From assembly GCA_023362775.1 (NCBI GenBank), contig JALMGJ010000020.1, positions 8,202,501-8,266,500 on the forward strand: DNA of 64,000 nt, in the 5' to 3' direction. Below are positions 22,945 to 36,064 of this stretch, in pieces (the first letter of the stretch is position 1; each line of letters starts with the position of its first letter). This DNA is from Charina bottae. Its lineage: Eukaryota > Chordata > Lepidosauria > Squamata > Charinaidae. The position numbers and the translations under genes were made by a program. The notes beneath the pieces are model-generated. The model worked only from the letters and a program-made list of their open reading frames with translations. It ran no database searches and was not told the origin of the DNA.

Positions 22945-23386
22945 AATATCACTACATGCCACCAAAAAACCTTGAAGAAAAGGAATGTTCAGAATGGAGC
23001 TGGCTGCCCATCATTTGAGCTCGACCATGTGGGATTTTCAAAGTTGCACTCATCTTGTGCTGAAAGAAAATGGCTGATAGAGCCACCGGCTGATCTACTC
23101 ACCAGGAATACAGGGTCATCAGAGATCACACAGAAGTCAGATTTCTCCCAAAATATCTACCCTGAAGTTATACATAATGAAACCCCTAGGGAGAAAACTG
23201 TACCTTTAACAAGCAACTCTGGAACAATGAAGCCTGAAACTAACAGGAACCACTTCAGCAAGGGGATTAAGACCAGAAGCTCCCACTGTTCTAATGCATC
23301 AGAGGTACACCTTAGTGAGAAGAACCAGGAGCTGCAACAGTTAATGATAAAGTTGAAAGAAACACTAGGTCTCCAAGTGCAACCAG
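22945..23386 (+). CDS. Coiled-coil protein gene, exon 3
   Basis: The acceptor is tgtgtctag and the donor CAG|gtaaaa. The 442-bp exon begins in phase 0 (Asn-Ile-Thr-Thr-Cys) and encodes residues 98-244, ending one base into codon 245. Most of it is polar, Ser/Thr/Asn-rich and probably disordered, with three scattered Cys residues. The last 25 residues (KNQELQQLMIKLKETLGL) return to heptad-like helix. Phase in and phase out agree with the exons on either side, which is strong support that it is real. It is also the largest non-transposon open segment in the window. Confidence 0.8.
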
Positions 23387-24421
23387 GTAAAAAAGATCTC
23401 AGTGTTGCTGGGATTTGACATTTGATATTGATTTAATTTTCAGTGCCGGTGCTAATGTGTTTCATGAATCAGGAAGTAATAATGAAGGAAACACTAGCTG
23501 CTTTTCCCTGTATGGTCACAGCCAAGTCCCCACATTGTTGGATTAAAGAGGCAAGGAAGATCTGCATTCAGTCACAGCATCTTCATAGTAGCCACCAGAC
23601 ACATGTCCATATTTGAAGTCTACAATGGTGAAATTTATTCTAGTGGCCATTTTCAGTTGGTATAAGTATGGGTTTGGCACTCTTTTGTAAGAGCATAATG
23701 CAATCTCCCTACACAAGGAGACATGGCTTAAAACAATAGTAAGTAAGTAATAATATTTATTCGGTCAATGACCAGCAAGATAAAATTAATAGAATAGCAA
23801 CTAAAATCAAACTAAATCAAATAAGTACAAGTACAATTATACATAGTAACTGTGAATTAAAACAGTTACAATATAATCTATAAATCCCTATTACAATAAT
23901 AACATATTTATTTACCTGAATATTTATTTACCTAAACCCCAAAAATTAATAGAACCTTTATATTAATACTATGTTTTAAGATATATATCCTGATTTTTTT
24001 TAAAAAAAATAGCTAAACAAAATATTACTAGAGATAGAAAAATAAGCAAGAATCCCTACTTCTTTAACCGGTTTTGCCTTATTATCATTGCGGCAGCGCA
24101 AAATGTAGCTACTGCACATGTGATGGCTGGGTTTAAGTCCTGAAATAGATGGTTCTCATAAAAACTATCTGATCTTCCTGGGAATCTTTCTATTAGGGGG
24201 TAAATGTATATTGGTCTGATATCTCTGTAGTATTTACAGCGTAATTAAACATGCAAGATGTTTTCAACCTCCTTAGTGCCGCATGTACAAGTTCTTTCTG
24301 CTAAGGGGGTTTTATTATACCTGCCTTGCAGGAGTGCTGATGGAAGGATATTAAGTCTAGCTCTAAAAAATGCTATTCTAATCTTAGGAAAGGTTAGGTC
24401 TTCCAAGTATCTTGCTGGTTC

Positions 24422-25720
24422 CTATGTACCCCATCTTATCCGAGTTCTACTATGAAAAGGTATCCTATTAACTTCTAGCTGGAATTCCATATCTATTATT
24501 CTATTAATAACCAATTGCTTGGCTTGATCGAAGCCTAAAGATTTTAAAAGTAATGGAGACAGTCCATATAGAGCCAGCTTATGCTCTATCGCCTGTTTCC
24601 AGGGAGAGGGAAAGTTATCAATCAGGACTAGAGGGGTCAAACCCACTGGAAAGTATTGAATTTTCAACCAAAAAGTTAACATCATCTTCCAGGCCCTAAC
24701 CTGAATTTGAGACATTCCTGTTTCTAGTCTCAGCTGGACATTTGGCGTTCCACTAGGTGCAGCTAAAATTGATCGCAGGAATTTTGTTTGTACAGTTTCT
24801 TGTGACTCTTTCTTCAAAAAAGTCCTGCTTGTGCCCCATAGAGAATTTGTGTCAACGTTTTGGCCTCAAAAAGTTTTAAGGCTGCAAGGACTAATTGTCT
24901 TCCGCCTATGTAAAAAAAAAGGTTTAATAGCATTTGAAGACCTAAGGGCTGATTCCACTGCATAGTTCAAATGTGCATTCCAACTACCTTTCGGGTGAAA
25001 AATCACTCCAAGGTATTTAAATGCATTAACTTGTCCTAAATTATGCCCTTCTACCCTCCAAGAGTATTGAATAGCTCTTCTAGCAAAGACCAGAATTTTT
25101 GATTTGTCAAAATTAAGAACCAAATTGTTTAATCTGCAGTAGTTTAGTATTGCTGCTATGGCTCTTTTCAGTCCAATTGGAGTTTATGAGATTATTACGG
25201 CATCATCAGCATAAAGAAGTATCGGTACTTTACGTTGTGCCAGATTGGGAGGATGGGAATCCACGTTATAAAGAAGATCAATCAAAGAGTTAATGTATAG
25301 ATTAAAAAGGGAGGGGGCAAGAATACATCCTTGATGTACTCCATTCTGCACACTTACTAAGCCAGATAGGGTCCCTAGGGGATTACACCTCACCCTTAAA
25401 GTGGAATTAGAATATAATTTCCATTTAAGATAGAGGAGGCGTCTGTCAATATTAGTCTTATTTAATTTTTCCCAAAGAACACTTCTGTCTATTGAATCAA
25501 AAGACTGTTTGAAATCAAGAAAGGCTGCAAAGAGGGAAGATTTCTTTTTGTATGTACATTTTAATACCAGGTGGTGAAGCAACAAGATGTGATCAGTTGT
25601 TGATCTCCCCTCTCTAAATCCAGCCTGTTCTTCTCTAATTATGCCCTCTGACAAAATCCAATCTTGTAATTTATTTTTTAAATGCTTAGCATAAGGTAAA
25701 GGTAAAGGTTCCCCCCACAC
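24422..25720 (-). pseudogene. Vingi-like reverse transcriptase, broken
   Basis: The piece 25184-25720 carries RT motifs in order: EEQAGFREGRSTTDH, AAFLDFKQSFDSIDRS, NGVHQGCILAPSLFNLYINS and LLYADDAVIIS. After a frame break it continues at 24866-25123 (NAFKYLGVIFHPKGSW) and 24422-24817 with the C-terminal region. The catalytic YADD is intact, but frameshifts and the insertions upstream separate it from the endonuclease. It would have copied the LINE RNA at the nicked target. It is now dead. Confidence 0.85.
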
Positions 25721-26030
25721 ATTTGTGCAGTCGTGTCTGACTCTAGGGGCCAGTGCTCATCTCCATTTGTTAGCCGAAGAGCCAGCGTTGTCCGAAGACG
25801 CTTCCACAGTCATGTGGCTGGCATGATGCACGTGGAACGCTGTTACCTACCCACCGAAGTGGTACCTATTAATCTACTTGCATTTGCATGCTTTCGAATT
25901 GTTAGGTTGGCAAGAGCTGGGGCTAGTGCGGGAGCTCACTCTGTCACGCGGGGCTAGGGATTCGAACCTCCGAACTTGTGATCTTCTGATCGACAAGCCT
26001 GGCGTCTTACCCGCTGAGCCACCATGCCCC
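25694..26030 (-). mobile_element. tRNA-derived SINE nested in the Vingi-like LINE
   Basis: A full-length Sauria-type SINE in reverse (ggtaaaggtaaaggttcccc to ccaccatgcccc). The 13-bp flanks aatgcttagcata at 25681-25693 and 26031-26043 are identical. Confidence 0.93.
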
Positions 26031-26274
26031 AATGCTTAGCATATAATTTGCTAATTACACTCAATAAAGTATTGGGCCTATAATTACATGGGTCATTTTT
26101 GTTGCCCATTTATAGATTGGTACAATAATTGCCATTCCCCAGTCCTTTGGCATATAACCAGTCTGATCTATATATGTGAAGAAAGATGCTAGTAGAGGTG
26201 CCCACCAACTAGAGTTCCTTTTGATTATTTCAGGTAAGACACAATCTGCACCGGGAGCCTTATTAGCCTTAAGG

Positions 26275-26445
26275 CAGGGCTTTCCAAAGTTTTCCTGCAG
26301 CAACACACCAACTGCCGTTGGTGTGTCGCTGCGGGAAAACCCGGAAGCGCTGATGGTGATCAGCGCTTCCGGGTTGTGTGGCGACACACCAGACTGTGTG
26401 TGGCGACACACTTTTGTGTCGCGACACACAGTTTGGAAAGCTCTG
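26275..26445. mobile_element. hAT-type MITE, family 2, nested in the Vingi-like LINE
   Basis: The ends cagggctttccaaagt and agtttggaaagctctg are inverted, and the 8-bp flanks ccttaagg (26267-26274 and 26446-26453) are identical. It is the shorter, less GC-rich relative of the element at 15273. Confidence 0.93.
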
Positions 26446-26745
26446 CCTTAAGGGATTCAATCAGCCGGGATACCTCTTGTGCTGTAACTGGAGGCCAGTG
26501 AGGGATTTTGTCCAGATTAATCAGACTCTCTTTCATATCGCAAGTAGGATCCATATACATCCCTCTGAAATATTCCTCCCATGTATGTAATGGTACTTGA
26601 TTAAGTGGAGGGGGGAGCGGTTTTCCCAATCCTCCAGTGATATGCCAAAAAAGGGATGTATCTTTCATCCTAACTGATTGAATTAGTTTCTGCCAAGATT
26701 CCTTCAGTGCCACATGTTTCTTTTCTTTCAAAACAGCCTTGTATT

Positions 26746-28699
26746 ATTTTTTAATGAAAATTTTTATTAAGTTTAGAGCATAGATAAAAACTACAGAAAA
26801 ATAAAAAACTACAAAAAGAAAAAAAAGTGAAAAGTACAAGAAAAGGAATTTTGAAAGATTACATAAGAAGTGACTTCTGACTTTCAACAAGAATATATAG
26901 CAATTTCCATAATTAATCCCTTACTCTAAATTTAACCAAAATCACATTGTTTCTATAAATCATCCCATAGACATTTTATAAATCAATAAAAACAATTGCT
27001 TCTTCCCCTTATATATATATATAAAAATAAACAAATATATAAACCTTCAAATCCACTTCCCCCCCATAAGAACTCATTTATAAAATATTTCCCTCCTATC
27101 ATTATTCTGTACGTTTCTGACCACTATGTTAACAATCAACTTATATAAACATTAAAAAAAACATTTAAATTATCTACTTTTGTGCTTAATACTACAACCT
27201 TAGCCCTATTAAACCTTAAAGAACAAACTTTAATTAACAATCAGATTATAAAAGCATTTTAAAAAACATCTAAATTATCTACTTTTATACTTAATACTAC
27301 TGTTTCACTCTTAAGAAACTTTAATTAAACTTTAATTAAACTTTAATTAAACTTTAAAAAGCAAGCTTTAAATCATTGCAAAATTTTTTAAATCATTACA
27401 GAAAAATAGAATCATACAGCCATAAGATCAAGCTACATACTTATTCTTAATTTCTTAAATCATTACTAAAAAAATAAAATCATACAATCTTAAAATCAAT
27501 CCACATGTTTATACTTAATTTCTTATCCCATCTCAAGATGAATATTGTTATTTCAATCTTACGACTATTAAATCTTAAAAGGCAAACTTTAAATCATTGC
27601 AAAAAACTTTAAATCATTACAAACAAGTAGAATCATAAAGCCCTAAAATCAATCCAGATATGTATTTTTAATTTCTTATCCCACCTCAAAATAAACCAAA
27701 GCATTTATTTGTCTCCATATTGTACATAGGAGATTTTTTGTAAATAAATCAAGAAAGAGGTTCTTTCTCAGAACCGGCCCCAAAGTAAACAAACCATTCT
27801 TGCAAGTCGAGTTGTAACTCCTTCATGACTGGCATTTCTTCACATTTCTCACATTCGGGAAGAATGCTTCCTCCTTGATTAATCTCTTCCTTTCCCTTAG
27901 CAAAATCCTCAATCCATTGATAGATTTTAGAAACAATGTCCCCTACATTTTGCAAAATGATTTAAGCAGCTTCATGGAAAATTTCTTTAAAGCCAGTAGA
28001 CCGCTGAGGACGAAGCTGTGGAGTTGATTTATTAAGGTCGTCCATAATTCAAGCCATAAAGTCTGACACCTTCTACTGATGTATATGAGTTGATGAGTTA
28101 ATGAAAGGCTTCCAAAGACTTAAATACAACATCCAAAGAAAGTGAACAGAAAGCTAAAAACTAAAAATCATCAAATTAAATGTATAGGAAAAAATTAAGT
28201 CCTTCAAACTAAATAAAAAAATAATAACGGAGAGATGATTATTTATTCTCAGTCCTCCTTAATTTTGAAATGGGAAGCAAGCTGGCAGCTAAAACTCCTT
28301 CCTAAAACAACGTTATGCACCAAGAGATTAGTATCTTCTTCTTGTTAAGAGCCTCTCTTGGGATACAAAAACTTAAAAATATACAAATTAAGTGGTTTAG
28401 AAATGGAAAGGCTCGACCTAGTGTCCCAGTGGGGCTGCAGCGTGGTCTGGAAATGGTGGCATCCCCGACTCCCGTCTCCTCTTACCAGATTTATGCCAAC
28501 ACCGTTGACGATCTTCAGGCTACAAGGTGACATTATGAAGTACAAATGGGATGTTTTCGAGTGTTTTCTATCCATGAAAACACTCTAGGGCAACAGGAAA
28601 AGCCTGCCTGTGCCTCCAGAAGAAATCCACGCTGTTAGGTCTGCCTGCTGATCTTGCGAGCAGTGTATTCAGTCGGCCATCTTCTCACTGGAAGTCCCT
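26746..28699 (-). mobile_element. L1-like nonautonomous insert, ~1.95 kb
   Basis: It is flanked by 17-bp direct repeats caaaacagccttgtatt (26729-26745) and caaaagagccttgtatt (28700-28716), differing at one base. On the - strand it starts gagaagatggccgactg, like L1 5' ends in reptiles, and ends in an A-rich 3' region. It holds only one short frame (27749-27955) and no endonuclease or RT, so it is internally deleted or a nonautonomous derivative. The middle is very AT-rich with repeated ctttaattaaa units. Confidence 0.75.
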
Positions 28700-28888
28700 C
28701 AAAAGAGCCTTGTATTGACCCTGTAAGGACCTTAGCAAATGAGTTTGATTCTCAGAAGGGAATTTTTTACTTTTTCTATATGCCTTATTATATGCCCTCT
28801 TTAACTGTACGCAGTCCCAACCAAACCATTTTTTATTTTTTATACCCTTGTTCCTAGGGAAGAATTGTGTTCCCTTAATTAGAGCTGT

Positions 28889-29923
28889 TTAAAGATTGGC
28901 AATTAAACTTTCAAACCAGTCTAAATATGATGTATGGGATTTACTATCTAGGAGGTGAGCACAAATTTCTAAAATTTTGGGCTCTAGCATCCATTTGCCA
29001 ACTTCTGTTGCATTCTTCTCAGTCCATTTAATTCTCACGTGGGTATTATTACTTTCAAGCATTGGGGGATAAATTAAGTTAGCTCTTAAAGATTTCCAGC
29101 GAGATGTCAAAGTTAAAATTACAGGATTGTGATCACTTTCTAATCTAGAATCTACCTCCATCTTCCATAGGAATTTCAATAGATCACACGAAGTTATCCA
29201 ATAATCAATTGTGGATCTTCTTCCTGCTCCCCAATAAGTGTATTCTGCTGGGTAATCCCCTCTTACGGAGCCATTGAGAATACATAGATCCAGACGTTCA
29301 ATCATTTGTCTTGCACATAGACCTGCCCAGTTAACTTTTGGATCTTTGAGTTCTCTAGGGTACAATGGCTCTTCTAGTACATTCTCCTCATAATAGATCT
29401 TAAATTGATTAAATAATGTGTAATCATTTAATCCCACCCTAGCATTTAAGTCCCCACCTATTATTATTGATGCTGTGGGATATTTGTCTAAGCAGCTAAA
29501 AATAAAATTTTCTATATGCTCCCAAATAGTACTAATCAAATCATTCTTATTAGAAGGAGAAACATAAACATTAATAAGCAGAATTTCCATAAATTTGGAT
29601 GAAAGCAAGGTAGCCACTACCCATGGCTTTAAGGGGGGCAGTGACATACAGTTGAATTGTAAAGCTGTGCTTACTAAAGTCGCAATCCCACCCTTAGATC
29701 TCCCACCCATGTTGCTCAGAACAGCCAAGATAGAATTAACCCAATAACCATCTAGTTCCACCTCTACAGAAGCCCAGGTTTCCTGTAAAAAGAGGACATC
29801 AAATTGTGACAAGTAGTCAAAAAAGATTGGTCTTTTGATGGAACTGACCATCCAGCAATATTCCAAATTAAAAAGGAAAATGCATAATAATTTGGGGCCA
29901 GTCACGAGATGTGATTTTGACAA
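28889..29923 (-). pseudogene. Vingi-like APE endonuclease domain
   Basis: A 344-codon frame with the APE motifs in order: FLQETW (catalytic Glu), IIIGGDLNARVG (Asp/Asn), TIDYWI (Asp) and ESDHNPVIL (the SDH motif). It would nick the target DNA. The frame ends near the right edge of the L1-like insertion, beyond which the RT part continues at 25720. The domain itself is not visibly broken. Confidence 0.8.
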
Positions 29924-31039
29924 GAGAGAGCTACAAGGTTGTTATATTGAGCTAAGGGGTCAACAGCTGGTCTTACAACCTCTCCTGATGAGTGGCTTGC
30001 CTCGTGTGAATCATGTATCAGCTCCTGGGGATTTTGTTCAGAATTAACATCAGCCAGCTGATCTTGTCTTACGGAGACTTCCTTCAGTGGTACTGGAGAC
30101 AGAATTGTTATGTCATGCTGCATTCGTCTCTATGAGATTAAAGCTGGCTTAAATCCCCCTCCAGTCCCCTGATTTCTTGCTAAAACCCCAGTAGAATGTC
30201 CTGGTGAGAGTAGTAACTCCTTCTCAATTACAAGTTCCCCTATCCACCCAAAGGCATCCGGGCTGCTGTTTTTTGGCTGGTCATGTTTTTGAGGCATCAT
30301 GAATTATTTCTCCTATCCAAAAGGTTCCCATTGTATGCCTGCATTTCATTCTTTTTCCTGGTGCCCACATTCATTTTTAAAAGCAATCCTGAAAATTTGC
30401 AGTCCTTCTGATGTTCTTCAACACTTTTATCCCTTGTCTGAAGTATGTTTAAAGCACCAGCTCATCAGCATAGACACAAGTGTCTGTGGCTGATCAAAGG
30501 GTTCACAAGCAGGAAATGGATCCATCCACTGATTTGAACAAACACTCTCATTCAAACATTATACAGATGAGAACCCAAAATGGGCTTCTTTTGATATCCT
30601 CATCTCATTGTTACATTTAAATATTTAAATAAATTCACTTAGTCTGGGAGTAGCTCCTGATTTAGCATGGTATTCTGAATTTGGTATTTTATTGTGTTGA
30701 GTTAGCATGGACCTAATTTTTTTTTTAAATGTGCTAGAGTTCAATGATTTATTGTGATTTCTATTGTTTTATATATTGCTTAGAGAAGTATTGATATGAT
30801 ACTATTATCTGTCCATCTATTTCATGAGATGTTTCCTAAGATATTATGCAAAACATTAAGTATACAACAATATGACAATTGTTTTAGAGTAGATTTGTGA
30901 CCCTCTTGTTTCTAAAAAATAAATCAAAATGATGAAAGAAATGGGAAGATTAAACAGCAAAATTATATAAACTTCACACTGCATTTGAATTATTACATTA
31001 TATTATATGTGTAAATTATTTCATTGCTTTGAAATCCTG

Positions 31040-31165
31040 GGGCCCAAGCAAGGGCGTCCGTGGGAGAGGTCAAACACATCAGGATGATGACTGCAACCAC
31101 TCCATCAAAGCCCTCCCCCTTTTTATGCATGTCACATGTGCAATGCCCATAAAAAGTAGCAGGAT
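31040..31165. repeat. Unnamed interspersed repeat, copy 2
   Basis: It shares with 20935-21075 the order ggtcaaa...agatgatg, gactgcaacc, cccttttttatgcatgtcac and caatgcccataaaaag. Same orientation. Confidence 0.5.
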
Positions 31166-32602
31166 TTCAATCAGCTGGTTACCTCTCATAGGAAGTATAT
31201 GGATGTTGTTCCACTATTATTAGAAGTGCTCTGAGCAGACCCCTGTGTCATTTCAAGTGCAAAATGTTTTGCACCCACCCCTCTACCAATTTTATGCCCC
31301 AGAATTAAATATTTTTTCTGAATCCCTATAGAACAGTTCCAAAAGGTGCAGAAAGCCAATCCACAAGTTCTCCATCAGCTCCCAATAATTCCCTGCTCTA
31401 CAGTTTCTATTATTTACCCCAGTTCCTAAGAAGAAATGCCAGCTCTGTGCACAGGATAATGCAAGTCGAGTTAGTTGGCCTAACTGACCCTATCATGTGC
31501 ATGATGCATCCTGCTGGCAGAATTGTAATTGTGTTGGTAGAATATTGGGAATGCTGGGCACAGAACCACTTTGCAAAAAAATTGCATGTCCTAAGCCATA
31601 TTGGCAATGGTACTATCCTACTGTATATATCAAAGGTGGACCATCCTTTTGTAAAAGTATTTTAAGACTCCAAGAGCTGCATTGGTATGGAGATAATGCA
31701 GTGATGTCTCTGTAATGGTCAAGGCTGGAATTACCAGAGGCTTGATATGCCTATTTTAGTGTTTTCCCACTGAAAATTGGTGGCATGAACTGAGGGCTAG
31801 AGGGACTGCATAAAAAAGAACAGGAAGGTTGCATGTCTCTTGCTTTAGACCAATAGCAAACTCATTCTCTGGGTTTGGATTTTCATGGACCCAAAACAGT
31901 GGAAGAGCCATACATAAGAGGTGATATTAGGAGGCTTATGGACACCCCAAATTTGCAGAAGCTCAACTTAGAAAAATTAAATAGGATCCCACTTTGCCCC
32001 TCCCATGACAAATATGGTATAAACATACTCAGCAGATATGCATTGCTGCTGATCGTTGAATAGTTAAAGAAGACTGGAGTAAGTAGAGTAACTGGATTGG
32101 AACCTGCTGAAAGCTTAAAATCACTGAAACTATAAGGACTAATTGCAACATGATAGATAAAGAGCAAAACTGGACTCCTCTCTATTATCACTTCACTATG
32201 ATAGATTCTCCCTTCAAAGTCCAGCCAATTGTCATTGGGCCAAAGTGCAGAGAATTTCTAGGCCTGCTTGGTACCATTATAGCTGTAGATACGCCCTTAG
32301 TGGCCCTAGCAAATAGTGAATGACATTTTGAAGAAGTATGGAAACTGTCTTACCTGCTTTCTCAATGCACGCACATACACACAGAGGCATTGGTGTTTGG
32401 AAGCCTCTGTTTTCTTGCATGTAGTAATCTTTTATGTTTGAGGAGCTTTCCAATTTGTACCAAATAATTTTGATCACAATCTTGCATGCAACTGCCTTTT
32501 TATTGGACTGAAAATACTTTGCTTTCCGAGCAAAGCTTGTAGAACATTTGTTAGTTCAAACCTATATTGATTCCACCTGCTATTTCTGTTTTTCTTCTTT
32601 AG

Positions 32603-32900
32603 GTTATCCCTCTGAAGGGTTGCTGTCCAGTGCTGAGCATCTTTGCAAGTCTTTCTCTGATCTCATTACTCAATTAGCTTCACCAGCCAGGAAAACTGAA
32701 GTTGGTGGCAATGGCCATTCCATACTGTCTGATCTTCCAAGTTAAAAGAAGATAACCACGTATGTTATGGCCATCTTTTTAGAAGTCCGTACACTGAAAT
32801 TTGTATGAAGTTTTACAGTCTACTGTTCTTTCTTCTGCTTTTTCTCCAAGTGTTCATACTCTGGTTTCTCTTCAAATCAAATAAATATTCTATTGCCCAT
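32603..32900 (+). CDS. Coiled-coil protein gene, last exon (coding to 32745) and 3' UTR
   Basis: The acceptor is tttcttctttag. The first two bases complete Gly245 with the G from exon 3, and the frame runs 46 more codons to TAA at 32743-32745, ending SDLPS. It contains a short predicted helix (SAEHLCKSFSDLITQLA). A canonical AATAAA lies at 32880-32885, so the transcript probably ends near 32900, just before the SINE at 32931. The phase match with exon 3 across a 9.2-kb intron and the nearby poly(A) signal support it as the terminal exon. Confidence 0.75.
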
Positions 32901-32930
32901 AAAAATTTTTAAAAGCATGTATATTAAGAA

Positions 32931-33265
32931 TAAGGGGCATGGTGGCTCAGTGGGTAAGATGCCAGGCTTGTCGATCGGAAGATCGCAAGTTTGGAGGTTC
33001 GAATCCCTAGTCCCGCGTGACGGAGTGAGCTTCCGCACTCGCCCCAGCTCTTCCCAACCTGGCAATTTGAAAGCATGCAAATGCAAGTAGATTAATAGGT
33101 ACCACTTCAGTGGGTAGGTAAAAGTGTTCCGCATGTGTCATGCCGGCCATATGACCATGGAAGCGTCTTCGGACAATGCTGGCTCTTCGGCTAAGAAACT
33201 GAGATGAGCACTGGCCCCTAGAGTTGGACACGATTGCACAAATGTGTGGGGGGAACCTTTACCTT
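32931..33265 (+). mobile_element. tRNA-derived SINE (Sauria/BovB-tail type)
   Basis: A full-length copy starting aaggggcatggtggctcag with B-box ggttcgaatcc and ending cctttacctt. The 11-bp flanks tatattaagaa at 32920-32930 and 33266-33276 are identical. Confidence 0.93.
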
Positions 33266-35503
33266 TATATTAAGAACATCTAAGTTGGTACACATAATAC
33301 TCTAGCTGATCTATAGAAATGAAAGATGGGAACTCATCATAACATTAGAATGCATTTGGACCTCCCTGTGGCTTTGTTTGAATCCATGTATTCAGTGTAA
33401 AAGAAAATGTGAAACAAGGAACAAAGCAGATTTATTTATGCCTTAAATGAGGCACTTACACAGTTCCAGCAAAAGTCACAATTTACATCACAGTAGCTGA
33501 TCCAGTTTTAAGATGGGTTTGTTGAGTACTTGTCTCAAACAATTCACTTTAAAGGGAAGAGCCCCAGCATTCTGCATGCTATCATACAAATAAAACTTTG
33601 GGGAGATCAACATGCATGTTGATATTGATTGAAGAGAATGGTCCAATGGCTTGATTATTTTAGTTTTACCAAAGATAAGATGATAACGTTATAGAATCAG
33701 GGGATATTACCTTCTCCATCATCATCTGTTTCACAGACCTTACACAGGCAGAACCAGAACAATGATCAGTTGCTTATATATTATGCGTTTAGAATTCCTG
33801 GGCTCTAGAACTAGAAATTTTTAAAACAAGCAAAATTCAGTCATCTTTGTCTACTGACTGCCAATTAAACAGAAGCCAAAAAGATAGGTGAATGGCACCT
33901 CAGCTTTTCTGAAAGTAATGAAATGAGAGATAGCTGGAAACCATTCCACACCCCAATGAACAGTGAATACTTACTAGTGAACAAACATTCTTCACATAAG
34001 AAATTACTTAAATGCAATTAAAGGGAAAAAAAGTAAAAGAAAACATGAAAAAATTGGCTGTCAACTCTAGACTTGTCTCTTCTTCATTCTTAAGTGTCTG
34101 GTAATTCTTCCAAGCAAAGCAGATTGAAACTTGTGATCGTGGGTGCTTATTAAGTCTTGATTAAGCTCTTTCTTCTTTTGTACAGGAGTCATTTGTGAAA
34201 ATATGCCTATATGTTGGGGGAAAGGCAGTTATGAACAGATTTTCTGGTAGGCCTGGAAAATATTATTTTCAATTTAATATCATCTTAAAATCTCAAAACA
34301 TTATTTGTCATTTGATATGACAGTTATTTAAAAGAGCTAATTAATCAAGACAGTGGACAAACCCAGATCACCATGATTATGTTATCACTTTGTGTGTGCA
34401 GATGGAATTTTATATGCATAAAACCTCTTGTCCCTTGCATGCAAACTCACACCATGCACAACAACTTTCAGTCCAGTATCAGAGAAATATAAAAGAGGGA
34501 TTAAATTTTACATCATGTAATTGATCATTGAACAGGAATAAATAATCCAAAACAATATTTAAACTTCTTTTTCTACCTGATGTTGTTTAGTATGCTCATC
34601 CCCACCCAATTATCCAAATAACGAAATAAGCTCTTCACACAAGGGAAAGGCAACGTAGATAAACTAAAGGGCTCTAAGTTGCAATTTATTCTATAGCTTA
34701 TTTCCCTTCTGTAAGGGAAAGCCCCATAGCCAGCAACAGAACAGGGCACTTCCATGCCATTTTAGTAGTGTCTGATCTAGGCAGAGGTGGGCAGCTTTAT
34801 TGCAGTTAGGAGATGCATTGTATTACATTGTATTGCACTGCACTGCACTGCACTGCGCTGCGCTTCAATGTACTGTCCAGTATTGCTTTATGTTGCGATG
34901 TTTTGTATTTTGGCCTCCCCAAGACTGCAGAAGTTGTGGCCAGTAACATCATCATGACACAGGAGTAGACAAAGCCAAAGTTTTCCACCAGATTTCACCC
35001 ACCCCCTCTCATCAGGAGTGTTAAGGTTGTATAGATTCCTCCTGAACATTAGAAAACTTTGCTTTTTTTAAAAATGGGTGAAATAGGTGTCTTAAAGCTC
35101 TATTAAACCTCCCACAGCCCTCACACACATAAGAGGGCCAAAGGGTTTGGCCACTGCCACTCCAGGGGTGCTCTGGGGATACAGAAAGAGGGTGCATAAG
35201 GCTCAAGGGCCATGTAGAACCAGTTTGTGATATATTTCTTCTTATTCTGGCAGTCACCCTCTAGAGGAGCCAACAGAAGCAACACGAATATGAATATGCT
35301 TGGACATGGAAGACTCTAATATTAACCTGAAATGGGACACTAAGAAAGAGGCAGGATGCAGCAGGTCCCATGCTGATAAAGGGAACGTAAGAAAAGCCCT
35401 CAGTCGCAACTACTTTTACTGCATTATGTTCTGACAATGTTTGATAAACTGCTGCTACAATCTTCCTAGGCTATCTGTGCATGGTATACACATAATAATA
35501 TCA

Positions 35504-36064
<561 letters not shown>

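Larger units (their letters stand above)
23741..30300 (-). mobile_element. Vingi-like (I-group) LINE with three nested insertions
   Basis: The LINE runs on the - strand from about 30300 (a short frame beginning MMPQKHDQPKNSSPDAFGW) to the 3' end at 23741, which carries gtaagtaagtaa-type repeats. It contains an APE endonuclease and a reverse transcriptase (separate entries). Three later insertions split it: a SINE (25694-26030), a hAT MITE (26275-26445) and an L1-like element (26746-28699). Without them it would be about 4.1 kb. I place it in the Vingi lineage of the I group from the style of the RT motifs, without a phylogeny. Confidence 0.7.
23387..32602 (+). other. Intron 3 of the coiled-coil gene
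   Basis: The 9.2-kb intron is dominated by the antisense Vingi-like LINE and the elements nested in it. The parts 30300-31040 and 31165-32600 show nothing I can name. Confidence 0.6.
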
